Positions 8,222 through 17,418 of a stretch of 64,000 bases of DNA are shown here, in pieces (the first letter of the stretch is position 1; the number at the start of each line of letters is the position of its first letter). The translations under genes were made by a program, and so were the position numbers. A model generated the notes under the pieces. It was not told the DNA's origin. It was given only the letters and a program-made list of their open reading frames with translations, and did not search any database. This DNA is from 1162T-S-0a-05 sp050299435 (GTDB lineage Bacteria; Pseudomonadota; Gammaproteobacteria; Pseudomonadales; Cellvibrionaceae), in the NCBI GenBank assembly GCA_050299435.1, contig JBNKVX010000003.1, positions 24,128-88,127 of the forward strand, given 5' to 3'.

Positions 8222-9022
8222 ATGAGTGATGAACGTTATGATTTGGTGTTTAAAGGGCAACTTGCGAAGTCCTTTGAGCTGACGACGGCAGTAAAAAACC
8301 TCGCTCAGCTTTTCAAAATTGATCCGCTCAAGGTAAAAGCAATGTTCGATGGCCGTACAACAGTTCTAAAACGCAACCTTGATATGGAAACCGCTACAAA
8401 ATATAGAGTGGCAATCAAAAAAGCCGGCGCGCTTGTTGAATTAGAAGCGGTGAAAGAAGCTGCCGAACCAAAACCCCGGGCTCAGAAGGAAAGTCAAAGC
8501 GAAGGCAAGGCGGTATTTGGGGCGAGAGAGCCCAGTTCAGATTTATCTCCGGCTGTTGCTGAGCAAGCTGTAAAAGTGGACACATCCAACACCCAGATTG
8601 AAAAAACAGGCTTAACAACCTCAGCAGGCGTGTTTTCAGATCCGAGGCCGGAGCCCGTCGAAATTGCTATCCCGGATTTTGATATTGCGCCGGTGGGAGA
8701 AGATTTGTTGAAGCCTTCTGAAAAGCCTCCCGCCGAGAAAGTTGAGATTGATACCTCTTCCTTGAGTATCAAAGAGGCCGAGGGAAATTTGCTAGAGGAT
8801 GATGAATATGAAGAAATCGTCCCTTTACCCTTTGATGCCAGTGCCTTTGACTTGGCACCGGTAGGGGCTGATGTACTTAAGCCTGAAGAGCGTAATGTTG
8901 TGGCAGAAGTTGAGGTTGATATTAGCAGTTTGAGCGTGGATGACAGCGGTGGGAACCTAGCGCCACCCAAGCCCGCTGCACCGCCGCCACCCGATACAAG
9001 TGGCTTGAAGCTCGCAGATTAA
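8222..9022 (+). CDS. Unknown acidic protein with N-terminal basic domain and an internal repeat
   Basis: 266 aa, no signal peptide or membrane segment. Residues 1-77 form a compact basic domain (VFKGQL, LAQLFK, MFDGRTTVLKR, AIKKAGALVELE). The rest is acidic, Pro-rich and probably disordered. It contains two related copies of a module of about 38 residues, at 153-190 (DFDIAPVGEDLLKP to LSIKEAEGNL) and 209-246 (FDLAPVGADVLKP to LSVDDSGGNL). The tail ends in poly-Pro and a TSGLKLAD motif resembling a short linear ligand. The ATG follows a GGGAG ribosome site. Family not recognised. Confidence 0.75.
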   Translation: MSDERYDLVFKGQLAKSFELTTAVKNLAQLFKIDPLKVKAMFDGRTTVLKRNLDMETATKYRVAIKKAGALVELEAVKEAAEPKPRAQKESQSEGKAVFGAREPSSDLSPAVAEQAVKVDTSNTQIEKTGLTTSAGVFSDPRPEPVEIAIPDFDIAPVGEDLLKPSEKPPAEKVEIDTSSLSIKEAEGNLLEDDEYEEIVPLPFDASAFDLAPVGADVLKPEERNVVAEVEVDISSLSVDDSGGNLAPPKPAAPPPPDTSGLKLAD

Positions 9023-9045
9023 TTGCAGATCTTTAAAGCTGGTAA

Positions 9046-9594
9046 CTAGAACCGTGGTGCTTTTGGCTCTTGTTTGTAGGTCTCAATCGAATCAAGAATT
9101 TCTTTTTTTGCTTCGGTAGGGCCGAGCCATCCTTCAATTTTCACCCACTTTCCTTCTTCCAGATCCTTGTAGTGTTCAAAGAAATGCGAAATTTGTTTGA
9201 GTTTAATTTCTGGAAGGTCATTTACGCTCTCAACCCCGTTGTAATAGCTGGTGATCTTGCTTACGGGAACTGCGAGAATTTTGGCATCCTCACCTGATTC
9301 ATCCACCATTTTCAGCATACCAATAGGCCGACAAGCGACGACAGAACCGGGCATCAGCTGGCGATTCATAAACACCAGCACATCGGCGGGGTCACCGTCA
9401 CCACAGAGTGTGTGCGGGATGTACCCATAATTACACGGGTAGCGCATGGAGGTGCCAAGAATACGATCAACAAACAGGGCGCCGCTGTCTTTGTCGACTT
9501 CATATTTAATTGGCTCGCCGCCCATGGGAATTTCGATAATAACATTCACTTCTTCAGGCGCTTTTTTGCCTGTAGGTACAAGGTGGAGACTCAT
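9046..9594 (-). CDS. ppa: Inorganic pyrophosphatase (family I)
   Basis: Cytoplasmic enzyme hydrolysing PPi to two phosphates, which pulls biosynthetic reactions forward. 182 aa, the usual hexameric bacterial form. Characteristic segments are the IEIPMGG strand, KYEVDKDSGALFVDR, YPCNYGYIPHTL and the metal-binding DGDPADVLV. It stands as a single gene between convergent and same-strand neighbours; a hairpin terminator separates it from the CsgG-like gene upstream. Notably, a membrane pyrophosphatase using the same substrate is encoded about 1.2 kb away. Confidence 0.97.
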   Translation of the reverse strand: MSLHLVPTGKKAPEEVNVIIEIPMGGEPIKYEVDKDSGALFVDRILGTSMRYPCNYGYIPHTLCGDGDPADVLVFMNRQLMPGSVVACRPIGMLKMVDESGEDAKILAVPVSKITSYYNGVESVNDLPEIKLKQISHFFEHYKDLEEGKWVKIEGWLGPTEAKKEILDSIETYKQEPKAPRF

Positions 9595-9667
9595 TGATTA
9601 CTTCCTGAATACTTCAATAAAAGAGGGGTGTTTTAGGGGGCGGGATTTTAACATAGATCCCAAAAGA

Positions 9668-9700
9668 ACAAAGGCTGCCCGGCAGACAGCCTTACGTTTT
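9668..9700 (-). terminator. Rho-independent terminator after the CsgG-like gene
   Basis: Stem AAGGCTG (9671-9677) with CAGCCTT (9687-9693), 9-base loop. On the minus strand the stem is followed by TGTTCTTTT, fitting termination of the 9725-10588 gene before ppa. A T-rich stretch also lies on the plus-strand side, so it may work both ways. Confidence 0.75.
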
Positions 9701-9724
9701 TCAGCGGCTATAACAATTTCAGAG

Positions 9725-10588
9725 TTAATCAGCGCTCACTGAGTCACCAACAACGAATCCACTGCCACTAACCACGGTTCCTTCAGCGTAGGAATCTTCA
9801 ACATTAGTCAGTTTTATTTTGCCAACTTGCTTGTATTTTACTTTGATGACCTTGCCAGTAGCGGGATCTTTTATGACTTTGTCCTTGCGTTTCACAATCA
9901 CGGTTTCACCTGATGAAAGACCCGCGTTACTTCCCTTGTTCAACATAATGGATGAGCCATCTACATCTGCAATGAGTATTTCAAGGTTCTGAGGCGTTAC
10001 CTTTGCGGTCAATTTGGCTTTGCTAATTTTCTCAGCAACTTCATTAATTGCTTTGCGCATCGCCTTAGTCGCTTTTTTATTGTTAAATTTCTCGCCACCG
10101 CCAATACCTTTGAAGCTCACAGATAAGGAAGCCTCATTGCCGGAGCCGCTTTCAGCAAAGACAATTTGCCCAGTCTCAGCATTGACAATGCGAATATCAA
10201 CCGCTGCGTGATAGCCCTTCTTACCTACGCCCAAGCCTTTTCCATGTCCACCCATACTGCTGTCACCGTACTCGGTTACGGAACCGGTCACGATATATTG
10301 CACTCCAATAATTTTTCCGAGCTGCGCAGCAGTTGAGCTGTCAAATCTACCAGAAGCACCAAGATCCTGCTCTTTCATAATCGCAGATAGCTTGTCGCGT
10401 TCGTAAATTTCCAGTTTTGTCTTTTTGACCAGCTGAGTTGCCAGCATATCTGCCGCACCTCGTCCCACTTTCCAGCCCCCATGGGGAGTCTTGTTATCAA
10501 AGTCCACCACAGCGACTCTCAGAGCCCAGGTGTTAATGGATGTGAATAAGATGATTAATAAACTTAAAGGTATATATAGTTTTTTCAT
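9725..10588 (-). CDS. CsgG/LpoB-like secreted protein
   Basis: Exported protein of the CsgG (curli assembly) fold family. An N-terminal signal peptide (residues 1-22, MKKLYIPLSLLIILF, cleavage near TWA-LR) precedes the core: VAVVDFDNKTP, a helix with GRGAADMLATQLVKK, YERDKLSAIMKEQDL, and GVQYIVTGSVTEYG. A C-terminal beta-rich extension (about 205-287) holds VKYKQVGKIKLTNV. There is no lipobox cysteine, so unlike true CsgG it is not a lipoprotein, and no csg genes are nearby. Divergent from hppA. A periplasmic or outer-membrane-associated role is likely; the specific function is unknown. Confidence 0.7.
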   Translation of the reverse strand: MKKLYIPLSLLIILFTSINTWALRVAVVDFDNKTPHGGWKVGRGAADMLATQLVKKTKLEIYERDKLSAIMKEQDLGASGRFDSSTAAQLGKIIGVQYIVTGSVTEYGDSSMGGHGKGLGVGKKGYHAAVDIRIVNAETGQIVFAESGSGNEASLSVSFKGIGGGEKFNNKKATKAMRKAINEVAEKISKAKLTAKVTPQNLEILIADVDGSSIMLNKGSNAGLSSGETVIVKRKDKVIKDPATGKVIKVKYKQVGKIKLTNVEDSYAEGTVVSGSGFVVGDSVSAD

Positions 10589-10678
10589 GATTTCGCCCTT
10601 TACTATCCTCGGTCCATCGTGTGTTTAATTGGAAATGTCATTCTAGCGTGGCATAAGATAACTTAACCATGTGAATAA

Positions 10679-10722
10679 TTGCTGAACAAGAGTTTAATAC
10701 GTAGAATCGAGCATCGCGATGC
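10679..10722 (+). promoter_or_regulatory. Predicted sigma-70 promoter and start-site palindrome for hppA
   Basis: TTGCTG at 10679-10684, a 17-bp spacer, and TAGAAT at 10702-10707 make a plausible housekeeping promoter 66 bp before the hppA start codon. The expected start site falls in or next to a perfect 12-bp palindrome, GCATCGCGATGC (10711-10722), which could serve as an operator. Identified by eye only. Confidence 0.45.
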
Positions 10723-10772
10723 AGCTCTGTCGCAATCCTATAGATAAATATAACGACCTTAAAGGGGGATTA

Positions 10773-12797
10773 ATGGACCAGATGTTGATGTTGCCACCTA
10801 TTCTTGGTGTGCTTGGCTTAGTAGCGGCCTTTGTTATCTACCTGATTATTTTGCGCTACCCAGCTGGTGAAGGCTTGGTTGCAGAGATAGCCAAGGAAAT
10901 TCATGACGGCGCGATGGTTTTTATGCGCCGAGAATATTCCATTCTATTTATATTTGTAGTGGTAATTACGGTATTTTTGTTTGTCGGCTTTAAGTCCTGG
11001 CATACACCAGTAGCCTTTATTGTTGGAGCAATATGTTCTGCGGTTGCGGGCTATATTGGTATGTTTGCCGCCACTAAGGCGAACGTGCGCACTACGGTTG
11101 CCGCCAATACAAAGGGTGCGGCAGCGGCTTTAAGTGTTGCTTTTTACGGCGGATCCGTCATGGGCTTAACAGTTGCCTCCATGGGATTGCTGGGTTTGGG
11201 TGGCCTCTATCTTTTATTCGGTGCCGACCCCGCTCACGCAGAAGCTATTCATGGCTTTGGTATGGGTGCCTCTTCAGTGGCCCTCTTCTCGCGTGTCGGT
11301 GGCGGTATCTACACAAAAAGCGCTGATGTGGGTGCAGATTTGGTCGGAAAAGTTGAAGCGGGTATTCCCGAAGATGACCCCCGCAATCCTGGCGTGATTG
11401 CTGACAATGTGGGTGACAACGTCGGTGACGTGGCGGGTATGGGATCAGATATATTTGAATCCTATTGTGGTTCAATGATCGCTTGTATTGCGATAGCCTC
11501 AACCATGACTTTGGCTACCGTTACTGTACTCGGGGGTGATAAAGGTCACTTGATGTTTGCACCTTTGGCCCTGGCCTCTGGCGGTCTTTTGTGTTCCGTT
11601 CTCGGCATTCTCCTTGTGAAAATGATGTCTGCAAAAGCGCCTGATCTGGCTCTTCGTATCGGAACCATAGGCGCTACAGTGATTTTTATGGGTGTCGCAT
11701 TCTTTGTCCTGGACGGCTTGGGCATTGACGTCGCAGTCTGGTATTGCGTGGTTTCGGGTGCTGTTGGTGGCATTACTATCGGCTTAATCACTGAATACTA
11801 CACTGGCGGAAAACCTGTTCAGAAAATTGCTAAAGATGGAGAAACAGGCCCGGCCACCGTCATGATTGCCGGTTTGGCAACAGGCATGGAGTCGGTTGTT
11901 ATTCCAGTCTTGTGTATCGCAGCCATTATTTTTATTTCCGCTTTTTTATTGCCTGAAGGTGCGGGTGTTTATGGTGTGGGAATCGGTGCAGTGGGTATGT
12001 TATCCACGGTTGGGATTACGATGGCGATCGATGCCTATGGACCTGTGGCGGATAATGCAGGCGGTATAGCCGAAATGGGTGGTCTCGGCGAAGAAACGCG
12101 GGCGATCACAGATGGCCTTGATGAAGTTGGCAACACCACAGCAGCAATAGGGAAAGGCTTCGCAATCGGTGCAGCGGGTTTAGCGGCATTGGCAATCATT
12201 GGTGCCTATATCGAAACGGTCGGTCACAAAGTTGAAGGCTTTACCTTGGCAATCAATAATCCTTATGTGTTGATGGGCATGTTTCTGGGCGGCATCTTTC
12301 CCTTCCTCGTGAGTGCAATGACCATGCGGGCTGTGGGCGACGCCGCTTTTGATATGATCAAAGAGATCCGTCGTCAATTTAAGGAAATTCCTGGCTTGTT
12401 GGAAGGCAAAGCCAAACCTGATACCGCGAAGTGTGTGGATATAGCAACGCGCGCAGCTCTGAAAAGAATGATTATGCCCGGTGTTTTGGCTGTTGCCGCG
12501 CCTGTCGTTGTAGGGTTCCTTCTAGGACCCGAAGCCTTGGGTGGTATGCTTGGCGGAGCTTTGATTTGTTGTGTACTTATGGCACTGATGATGGCGAATG
12601 CTGGCGGTGCTTGGGACAACGCAAAGAAATACGTTGAAAAAGGTAACTTTGGAGGTAAAGGTTCCGATGTTCACGCAGCCGCTGTGGTTGGTGATACGGT
12701 AGGTGACCCCTTTAAAGATACTTCAGGGCCTTCAATGAATATTTTAATTAACGTTATGGCCATTGTGAGTTTGGTTATCGCCCCACTTTTGGGCTAA
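10773..12797 (+). CDS. hppA: Membrane-bound cation-pumping pyrophosphatase (K+-dependent type)
   Basis: Integral membrane pump (674 aa, about 16 helices) that uses PPi hydrolysis to move Na+ and/or H+ out of the cytoplasm. Substrate motifs are DVGADLVGKVEAGIPEDD (from residue 185) and ADNVGDNVGDVAGMG (from 210). GNTTAA at 453-458 has alanine where K+-independent pumps carry lysine, so K+-dependence is expected. Glu229 in SDIFES is at the position used by Na+-transporting relatives rather than one turn later as in plant H+ pumps. The start ATG 10773 follows AAAGGGGG; an in-frame upstream ATG at 10719 lacks such a site. Monocistronic, ending in a strong terminator. Confidence 0.93.
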   Translation: MDQMLMLPPILGVLGLVAAFVIYLIILRYPAGEGLVAEIAKEIHDGAMVFMRREYSILFIFVVVITVFLFVGFKSWHTPVAFIVGAICSAVAGYIGMFAATKANVRTTVAANTKGAAAALSVAFYGGSVMGLTVASMGLLGLGGLYLLFGADPAHAEAIHGFGMGASSVALFSRVGGGIYTKSADVGADLVGKVEAGIPEDDPRNPGVIADNVGDNVGDVAGMGSDIFESYCGSMIACIAIASTMTLATVTVLGGDKGHLMFAPLALASGGLLCSVLGILLVKMMSAKAPDLALRIGTIGATVIFMGVAFFVLDGLGIDVAVWYCVVSGAVGGITIGLITEYYTGGKPVQKIAKDGETGPATVMIAGLATGMESVVIPVLCIAAIIFISAFLLPEGAGVYGVGIGAVGMLSTVGITMAIDAYGPVADNAGGIAEMGGLGEETRAITDGLDEVGNTTAAIGKGFAIGAAGLAALAIIGAYIETVGHKVEGFTLAINNPYVLMGMFLGGIFPFLVSAMTMRAVGDAAFDMIKEIRRQFKEIPGLLEGKAKPDTAKCVDIATRAALKRMIMPGVLAVAAPVVVGFLLGPEALGGMLGGALICCVLMALMMANAGGAWDNAKKYVEKGNFGGKGSDVHAAAVVGDTVGDPFKDTSGPSMNILINVMAIVSLVIAPLLG

Positions 12798-12818
12798 TTA
12801 ACTTAATTGATATTCACA

Positions 12819-12852
12819 TAAAAAACCCGACGCTAGCGTCGGGTTTTTTATT
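12819..12852. terminator. Bidirectional rho-independent terminator between hppA and the RND gene
   Basis: Long perfect palindrome: a run of A, CCCGACG, CTAG centre, CGTCGGG and a run of T. It lies between the convergent hppA and RND permease genes, and the A/T runs on both sides let it stop transcription from either direction. Confidence 0.92.
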
Positions 12853-12879
12853 TTCAGTTAGTCAAACGCTAAAAATAAA

Positions 12880-15800
12880 TCAGGCTAACTGCACTGGTTC
12901 TTCTTCAATTTCCGCGAGAGAATTTTTTTGCCCCAGCAAGTTTTTTGCAAACAACATATAAATGGATGGTACAACGAATAAGGTAAACAAAGTGCCGATC
13001 GCCATGCCGCCAACCAGCACCAAACCAATTGAATTTCTTGCTTCAGCACCAGCACCACTGACAAGAGTGAGCGGGAAGTGTCCCGCTACAGTTGCGGCTG
13101 TGGTCATGAGGATTGGACGTAAACGTGTGGACGCTGACTCACGAACTGCAGCGAGTTTGTGCAATCCTTTTTCCTGTAATTTATTCGCAAACTCCACAAG
13201 CAATATGCCGTTTTTTGCTACCAATCCAATTAAGGTTACCAAGCCAACCTGAGAATAAATATTTAAGGTTGTAGTAAAGCTATCAGTCCAAAAAGGCATT
13301 TGTGGATTCGGAAACTTTAAGAAAGTAAAAATCATTGCGCCGAACATGGCTAGCGGAACAGAGCCGGCGAGAATAACGATAGGGTCACGAAAACTATTAA
13401 ATTGCGCTGCTAGCACCAGAAAAATTAACACCAGTGCCATCAAGAATGCGGGTAAAAATTTGTTGCCCTCACGCCGAAGTTGCCGCGATTCACCGGTGTA
13501 GTCCACCATGTATTCGCTGGGAAGTATTGCGCTCGCCTCCTGTTCAAGAAAGGCCAAGGCTTCATCCAGTGATTTAGATGATACGCCACTTAATTTAACA
13601 GCATTCAATTGTTGAAAACGATTAAGTGAGCGCGGCACGGTTCGATGTTTGATTGTTGCAATGGTGCTGAGAGGAATGAGTTCGTCTTGCGGGCCGGTAA
13701 TATAAATATTTTCGAGCTGTTCCGTGGTGAGTCTTTCAGAACGAATTATTTGCGGAATAACACGGTAGCTTCTGCCACTAATGTTAAAACGATTAACGTA
13801 GGCGCCGCCGAGCATGGTGCCGACATCCGCACCGACTTGCCGTAAGTTTAAGCCCAGGCTCGCAACCTTGTCGTGATCAATAACCAATTCAGCTTGAGGC
13901 ACATCGATTTTGGTGTCGATTTGCGGCGGAAACATAAATAATCCGCTGGCCATCGCTTTCTGTTGTAATTGTTCAGCGAATTTCAATATTTCTTCACTTT
14001 CAGCGGTAGCAGCAATAATAAATTCGAGTGGGAAATTACCGCCGCCCGGTAAAGAAGGAGGTGCAACAGCAAAGGTTGTTACACCACCAATTTGTGAAAG
14101 TTTTTGTCCCAGCTCAGGAAGAATCTCGAATACAGTTCGTTCACGCTTTTCCCATGTTTCCAAAGCAATTCCACCAAAACCACCGTCTGGAAATGTAATT
14201 TGAAAAGTAAAGCGGCTTTCCGGAACCGACATCAACGCGTCGTTTACGTCTTTCGCATACAAGCCGGATTGTTCAATCGTGGAATTTGATGCACCTTCGT
14301 TCATTACAAAAACAAAACCTTGATCTTCGGTAGGTGCGAGTTCTTTAATTGAAAGTTTAAACATTACTAGTGACAAAATTCCCAACGCAACCCAGACCAG
14401 ATAAACCGCGCCGCGTGCTTGTAAAGTAATATCCAGATACTTTAAATATTTACTGCGAACCCTGTGAAATATTTCCGCGACGGTATGTGCAAAACCTTCA
14501 TCTTCCATGCCCGCTTTTAACATCTTTGAAGCCATCATAGGTGACAAGGTGAGTGCTACGACACCCGAAATTGTCACTGCGCCCGCGAGGGTGAAAGCAA
14601 ATTCACGAAACAGCGAGCCGGTTAAGCCACCTTGTACACCAATGGGTAAATACACGGCTACCAAAGTGACTGTCATGGCGATAACCGGGCCGATTAATTC
14701 TCGTGCGCCCAACAGTGCTGCATCCAGAGGTTTTTTGCCCTCATTAATATGTCGCTCAACATTTTCGACAACAACAATGGCGTCGTCCACAACTAAACCA
14801 ACAGACAATACAATCGCGAGTAGGGTTAATAGATTTAAACTAAAACCGAATAGCTGCATTAAAAATACAGCGCCAATGAGCGATAAGGGGATGGCCATTA
14901 CAGGAATAATGACGGAGCGCACTGAACCCAGGAACAAGAAAATAATGATTACAACAATCAATAAGGTTTCTGAAAGCGTTGTAATTACTTCCTTGATTGA
15001 CTCTTCAATATATTCAGTTGAGTCGTAACCAATAATAGCGTTGAGTCCAGTAGGTAAACCCGATTGAATTGAAGCTAGCTCAGCACGAACCAATTTCATC
15101 ACATCCAGAGTGTTCGCGTTTGGCATCGCAAACACGCCCATAAAGGTGGCAGTCTTGCCGGTGTAGTTAACGAGTGTGTCATAACTTTCCGATCCCAACA
15201 CAATGTCGGCAACGTCACTTAAGCGTACCAAGCTATTGTCATGTGAAAAAATCACAAGATTTTTAAATTGCTCAACATTGTTGAGGTCAGTATTCGCACT
15301 TAAATTGATTTGAATATGAGACCCTTTTGTACTTCCGAGGGCAGACAAATAATTATTTGCAGTTAAGGCATTGCGTACTTGAGTAGGAGAAACATTGTGC
15401 GCGGCCATACGGTCGGGTTTAAGCCAAACACGCAAAGCATAAGTGCGTGCACCGAGTATTTCAGCGCGTTGGACACCCTCTATCGCCGATAATCGTGGTT
15501 GAACGACGCGAACCAAATAATCGGTAATTTGGTTTTGCTCGAGAATTTCCGAATCAAAACTTAAATAAGCTGCGGCAATAGCACTATCTGCCGACTGTAC
15601 ATTGATTATCGGAACTTCAGCTTCGGGCGGAAGGTCACCGCGAACTTGATTGACTTTGGCAGTAACTTCCGTGAGTGCGCGGATAGGGTCGTAGTTTAAT
15701 TCCAACTGCACATTAATGGTGGACATGCCTTGCGAACTTTCCGAACTGATGTAGTCAATACCATCAGCACCGGAAATAGCGCGTTCAAGTGGTGTTGTAA

Positions 15801-15990
15801 TAAAACCACGCACCAGTTGGGCATCGGCACCAATATAAGCGGTTGTTATTGAAATAACGGCGTTATCGTTGCGTGGAAACTGCCGAACAGTAACGGATTT
15901 AATGGCTTGTAAGCCTGCGATAATAATAATCAGATTGACTACGATGGCCAGTACCGGACGGCGAATAAAAATATCAGTAAAAGCTTTCAT
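12880..15990 (-). CDS. RND efflux transporter permease (HAE1 family, MexI-like)
   Basis: Inner-membrane proton-driven pump of the AcrB/MexB superfamily, 1036 aa, full length. It starts MKAFTDIFIRRPVLA with TM1, has two large periplasmic loops (about 35-335 and 560-870), and twelve helices. TM4 contains the proton-relay aspartates in LSVGLVVDDAIVVVEN. Phrases such as VRQFPRNDNAVISI and SQGMSTINVQLEL resemble the MexI/VmeI branch. It is preceded by its membrane-fusion partner, 13 bp away. No outer-membrane channel gene is adjacent, so a TolC-type protein encoded elsewhere is presumed. Substrates unknown. Confidence 0.93.
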   Translation of the reverse strand: MKAFTDIFIRRPVLAIVVNLIIIIAGLQAIKSVTVRQFPRNDNAVISITTAYIGADAQLVRGFITTPLERAISGADGIDYISSESSQGMSTINVQLELNYDPIRALTEVTAKVNQVRGDLPPEAEVPIINVQSADSAIAAAYLSFDSEILEQNQITDYLVRVVQPRLSAIEGVQRAEILGARTYALRVWLKPDRMAAHNVSPTQVRNALTANNYLSALGSTKGSHIQINLSANTDLNNVEQFKNLVIFSHDNSLVRLSDVADIVLGSESYDTLVNYTGKTATFMGVFAMPNANTLDVMKLVRAELASIQSGLPTGLNAIIGYDSTEYIEESIKEVITTLSETLLIVVIIIFLFLGSVRSVIIPVMAIPLSLIGAVFLMQLFGFSLNLLTLLAIVLSVGLVVDDAIVVVENVERHINEGKKPLDAALLGARELIGPVIAMTVTLVAVYLPIGVQGGLTGSLFREFAFTLAGAVTISGVVALTLSPMMASKMLKAGMEDEGFAHTVAEIFHRVRSKYLKYLDITLQARGAVYLVWVALGILSLVMFKLSIKELAPTEDQGFVFVMNEGASNSTIEQSGLYAKDVNDALMSVPESRFTFQITFPDGGFGGIALETWEKRERTVFEILPELGQKLSQIGGVTTFAVAPPSLPGGGNFPLEFIIAATAESEEILKFAEQLQQKAMASGLFMFPPQIDTKIDVPQAELVIDHDKVASLGLNLRQVGADVGTMLGGAYVNRFNISGRSYRVIPQIIRSERLTTEQLENIYITGPQDELIPLSTIATIKHRTVPRSLNRFQQLNAVKLSGVSSKSLDEALAFLEQEASAILPSEYMVDYTGESRQLRREGNKFLPAFLMALVLIFLVLAAQFNSFRDPIVILAGSVPLAMFGAMIFTFLKFPNPQMPFWTDSFTTTLNIYSQVGLVTLIGLVAKNGILLVEFANKLQEKGLHKLAAVRESASTRLRPILMTTAATVAGHFPLTLVSGAGAEARNSIGLVLVGGMAIGTLFTLFVVPSIYMLFAKNLLGQKNSLAEIEEEPVQLA

Positions 15991-16003
15991 ATTTTACTGC
16001 TCT

Positions 16004-17122
16004 TTAGGAGTCGCTGGGCGAAGGTGTGAGACTGTATTCGGGCTGAGAATCATTATTAATGGCGACCGATGCACCGTTAAGTAATTTAAATACACCTGTT
16101 GTTACGATGACTTCGCCGACGCTCACACCCGCGAGGATCGAAACATAGTCTCCGCGTGTTGGCCCAAGACGCACGAAAGCCTGTTCAGCAATTTTCCCTT
16201 TTTGTTCACCTTCGGCGTCAACAACCTTAAAGACGGAATCGCCATAAGTCGCATAAGAAATCGCCGTAGATGGTACCGCTAAAACTTTTTTAATCTCTGG
16301 TAAAACAACTTCAACACTTGCGTACATACCTGGTAAAAGTTGTCCTGCATCATTTGAAAGCGTTCCCTGTACTTTTAAACTGCGGGTAAGTGGATCAACT
16401 TCTGGACTAATTGCGGTCAATTCGCCTTCAAAAGTCGTTTCAGGTACGGCGTCGGTCGTAATACGTATTTTTAAACCTTTTTGCAGAGCAGGCAAATTGC
16501 GTTGCGGTAAGGAAAAATTCACATAGATCGGATTCACCGCTTGTAAAGAGGCAATAGCATCACCGGTACCCAAATCAGAACCGATATTAACCATTCTTAT
16601 ACCCAGGCGGCCATCAAAGGGAGCGCGCACAGTTTTTTTGTTGATGATGCTTTGAATATTGTCAGCTTGTGCAACCGCTTCTTTATACCGTGCTTCAGCA
16701 GCATCGTATTCTGATTTTGAAGAAACATTTTTGGAAAGCAGTGATGCGAGTCGATCGAGATTCAGCTTTGCCAAGGTCGCGGCAGCTTGCGCTGCGCGAA
16801 GCTGCGCTTCTTCTGTTGAAATGTCTTGGCGAACAAGAATATCGCCCTTTTTCACATCTGTCCCGGCGGTAAATAAAATTTCAATTACGCGTCCAGGTGA
16901 ATCGGCAGTGACTGTAACACCTTGCTCTGCTTCCAGTGACCCTACACTTTGTAATGTGATTTCCCACTCTTGTTCTTCTACCGGCGCAGCGGTAATAACA
17001 GTTGGCGGCATTTGCATGGTTTCGGCCATACCCATCAGCACATCAATTTGATTGAATTTAATCAAGCCAATTATTAGGACGACCACAAGCAAGCCAGCAC
17101 TTGCCAGAAGATAATTTTTCAT
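16004..17122 (-). CDS. RND efflux periplasmic adaptor (membrane fusion protein)
   Basis: 372-aa adaptor linking the RND permease to an outer-membrane channel. N-terminal hydrophobic anchor/signal (MKNYLLASAGLLVVVLIIGLI), a lipoyl-like half-motif (VEEQEWEITLQSVG), an alpha-hairpin with Ala/Lys/Glu-rich helices (about 80-150), then beta-barrel and membrane-proximal domains (VRAPFDGRLG, LPGMYASVEVVLPE). ATG 17122 is chosen: the longer frame to 17191 adds a non-homologous leader, and AGGGA precedes ATG 17122. First gene of the MFP-RND operon; no adjacent regulator is visible. Confidence 0.92.
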   Translation of the reverse strand: MKNYLLASAGLLVVVLIIGLIKFNQIDVLMGMAETMQMPPTVITAAPVEEQEWEITLQSVGSLEAEQGVTVTADSPGRVIEILFTAGTDVKKGDILVRQDISTEEAQLRAAQAAATLAKLNLDRLASLLSKNVSSKSEYDAAEARYKEAVAQADNIQSIINKKTVRAPFDGRLGIRMVNIGSDLGTGDAIASLQAVNPIYVNFSLPQRNLPALQKGLKIRITTDAVPETTFEGELTAISPEVDPLTRSLKVQGTLSNDAGQLLPGMYASVEVVLPEIKKVLAVPSTAISYATYGDSVFKVVDAEGEQKGKIAEQAFVRLGPTRGDYVSILAGVSVGEVIVTTGVFKLLNGASVAINNDSQPEYSLTPSPSDS

Positions 17123-17418
17123 TGGGCAAATTCCCTTTCGCAGAAAAGGCAGAAATTGAATAGGTGATAAGTATACTGCTCTCGCACACAAGGCTGTAGG
17201 GGCTTCAGTATTTTTTTACAACTAAATTGGGACTAATTGCTTATTAATGCAACAAGGTCGTTTCCCAAATACTTTACACGCAAATTAGATTGATTGTTTA
17301 TTGGCCATCCTGGCGTGCCAGACGGGTTTTTTATTAACACGAGTCAATAGTGGGGATGGAGATCTGGTAAGCTTGCTTTCTTCTAAAACAAAGCTCTTTT
17401 TAGACATAATTGCTCCCT
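17123..17418. promoter_or_regulatory. Divergent promoter region between the RND operon and mpl
   Basis: 296 bp with no convincing gene; it must contain the promoters of the efflux operon (leftward) and mpl (rightward). A small GGC-rich palindrome around 17322-17340 (CTGGCGTGCCAG) is followed by a T-run and could be a weak hairpin. No clear -35/-10 pair or regulator site was identified. Confidence 0.35.

Noticed and set aside
8494..8970. 158-codon Ser-rich ORF opposite the 8222 gene
   Set aside because: Low-complexity mirror of the acidic coding repeat; no domain or ribosome site.
14507..15028. 173-codon plus-strand ORF
   Set aside because: Antisense within the RND permease gene; Thr/Asn-rich with no family resemblance.
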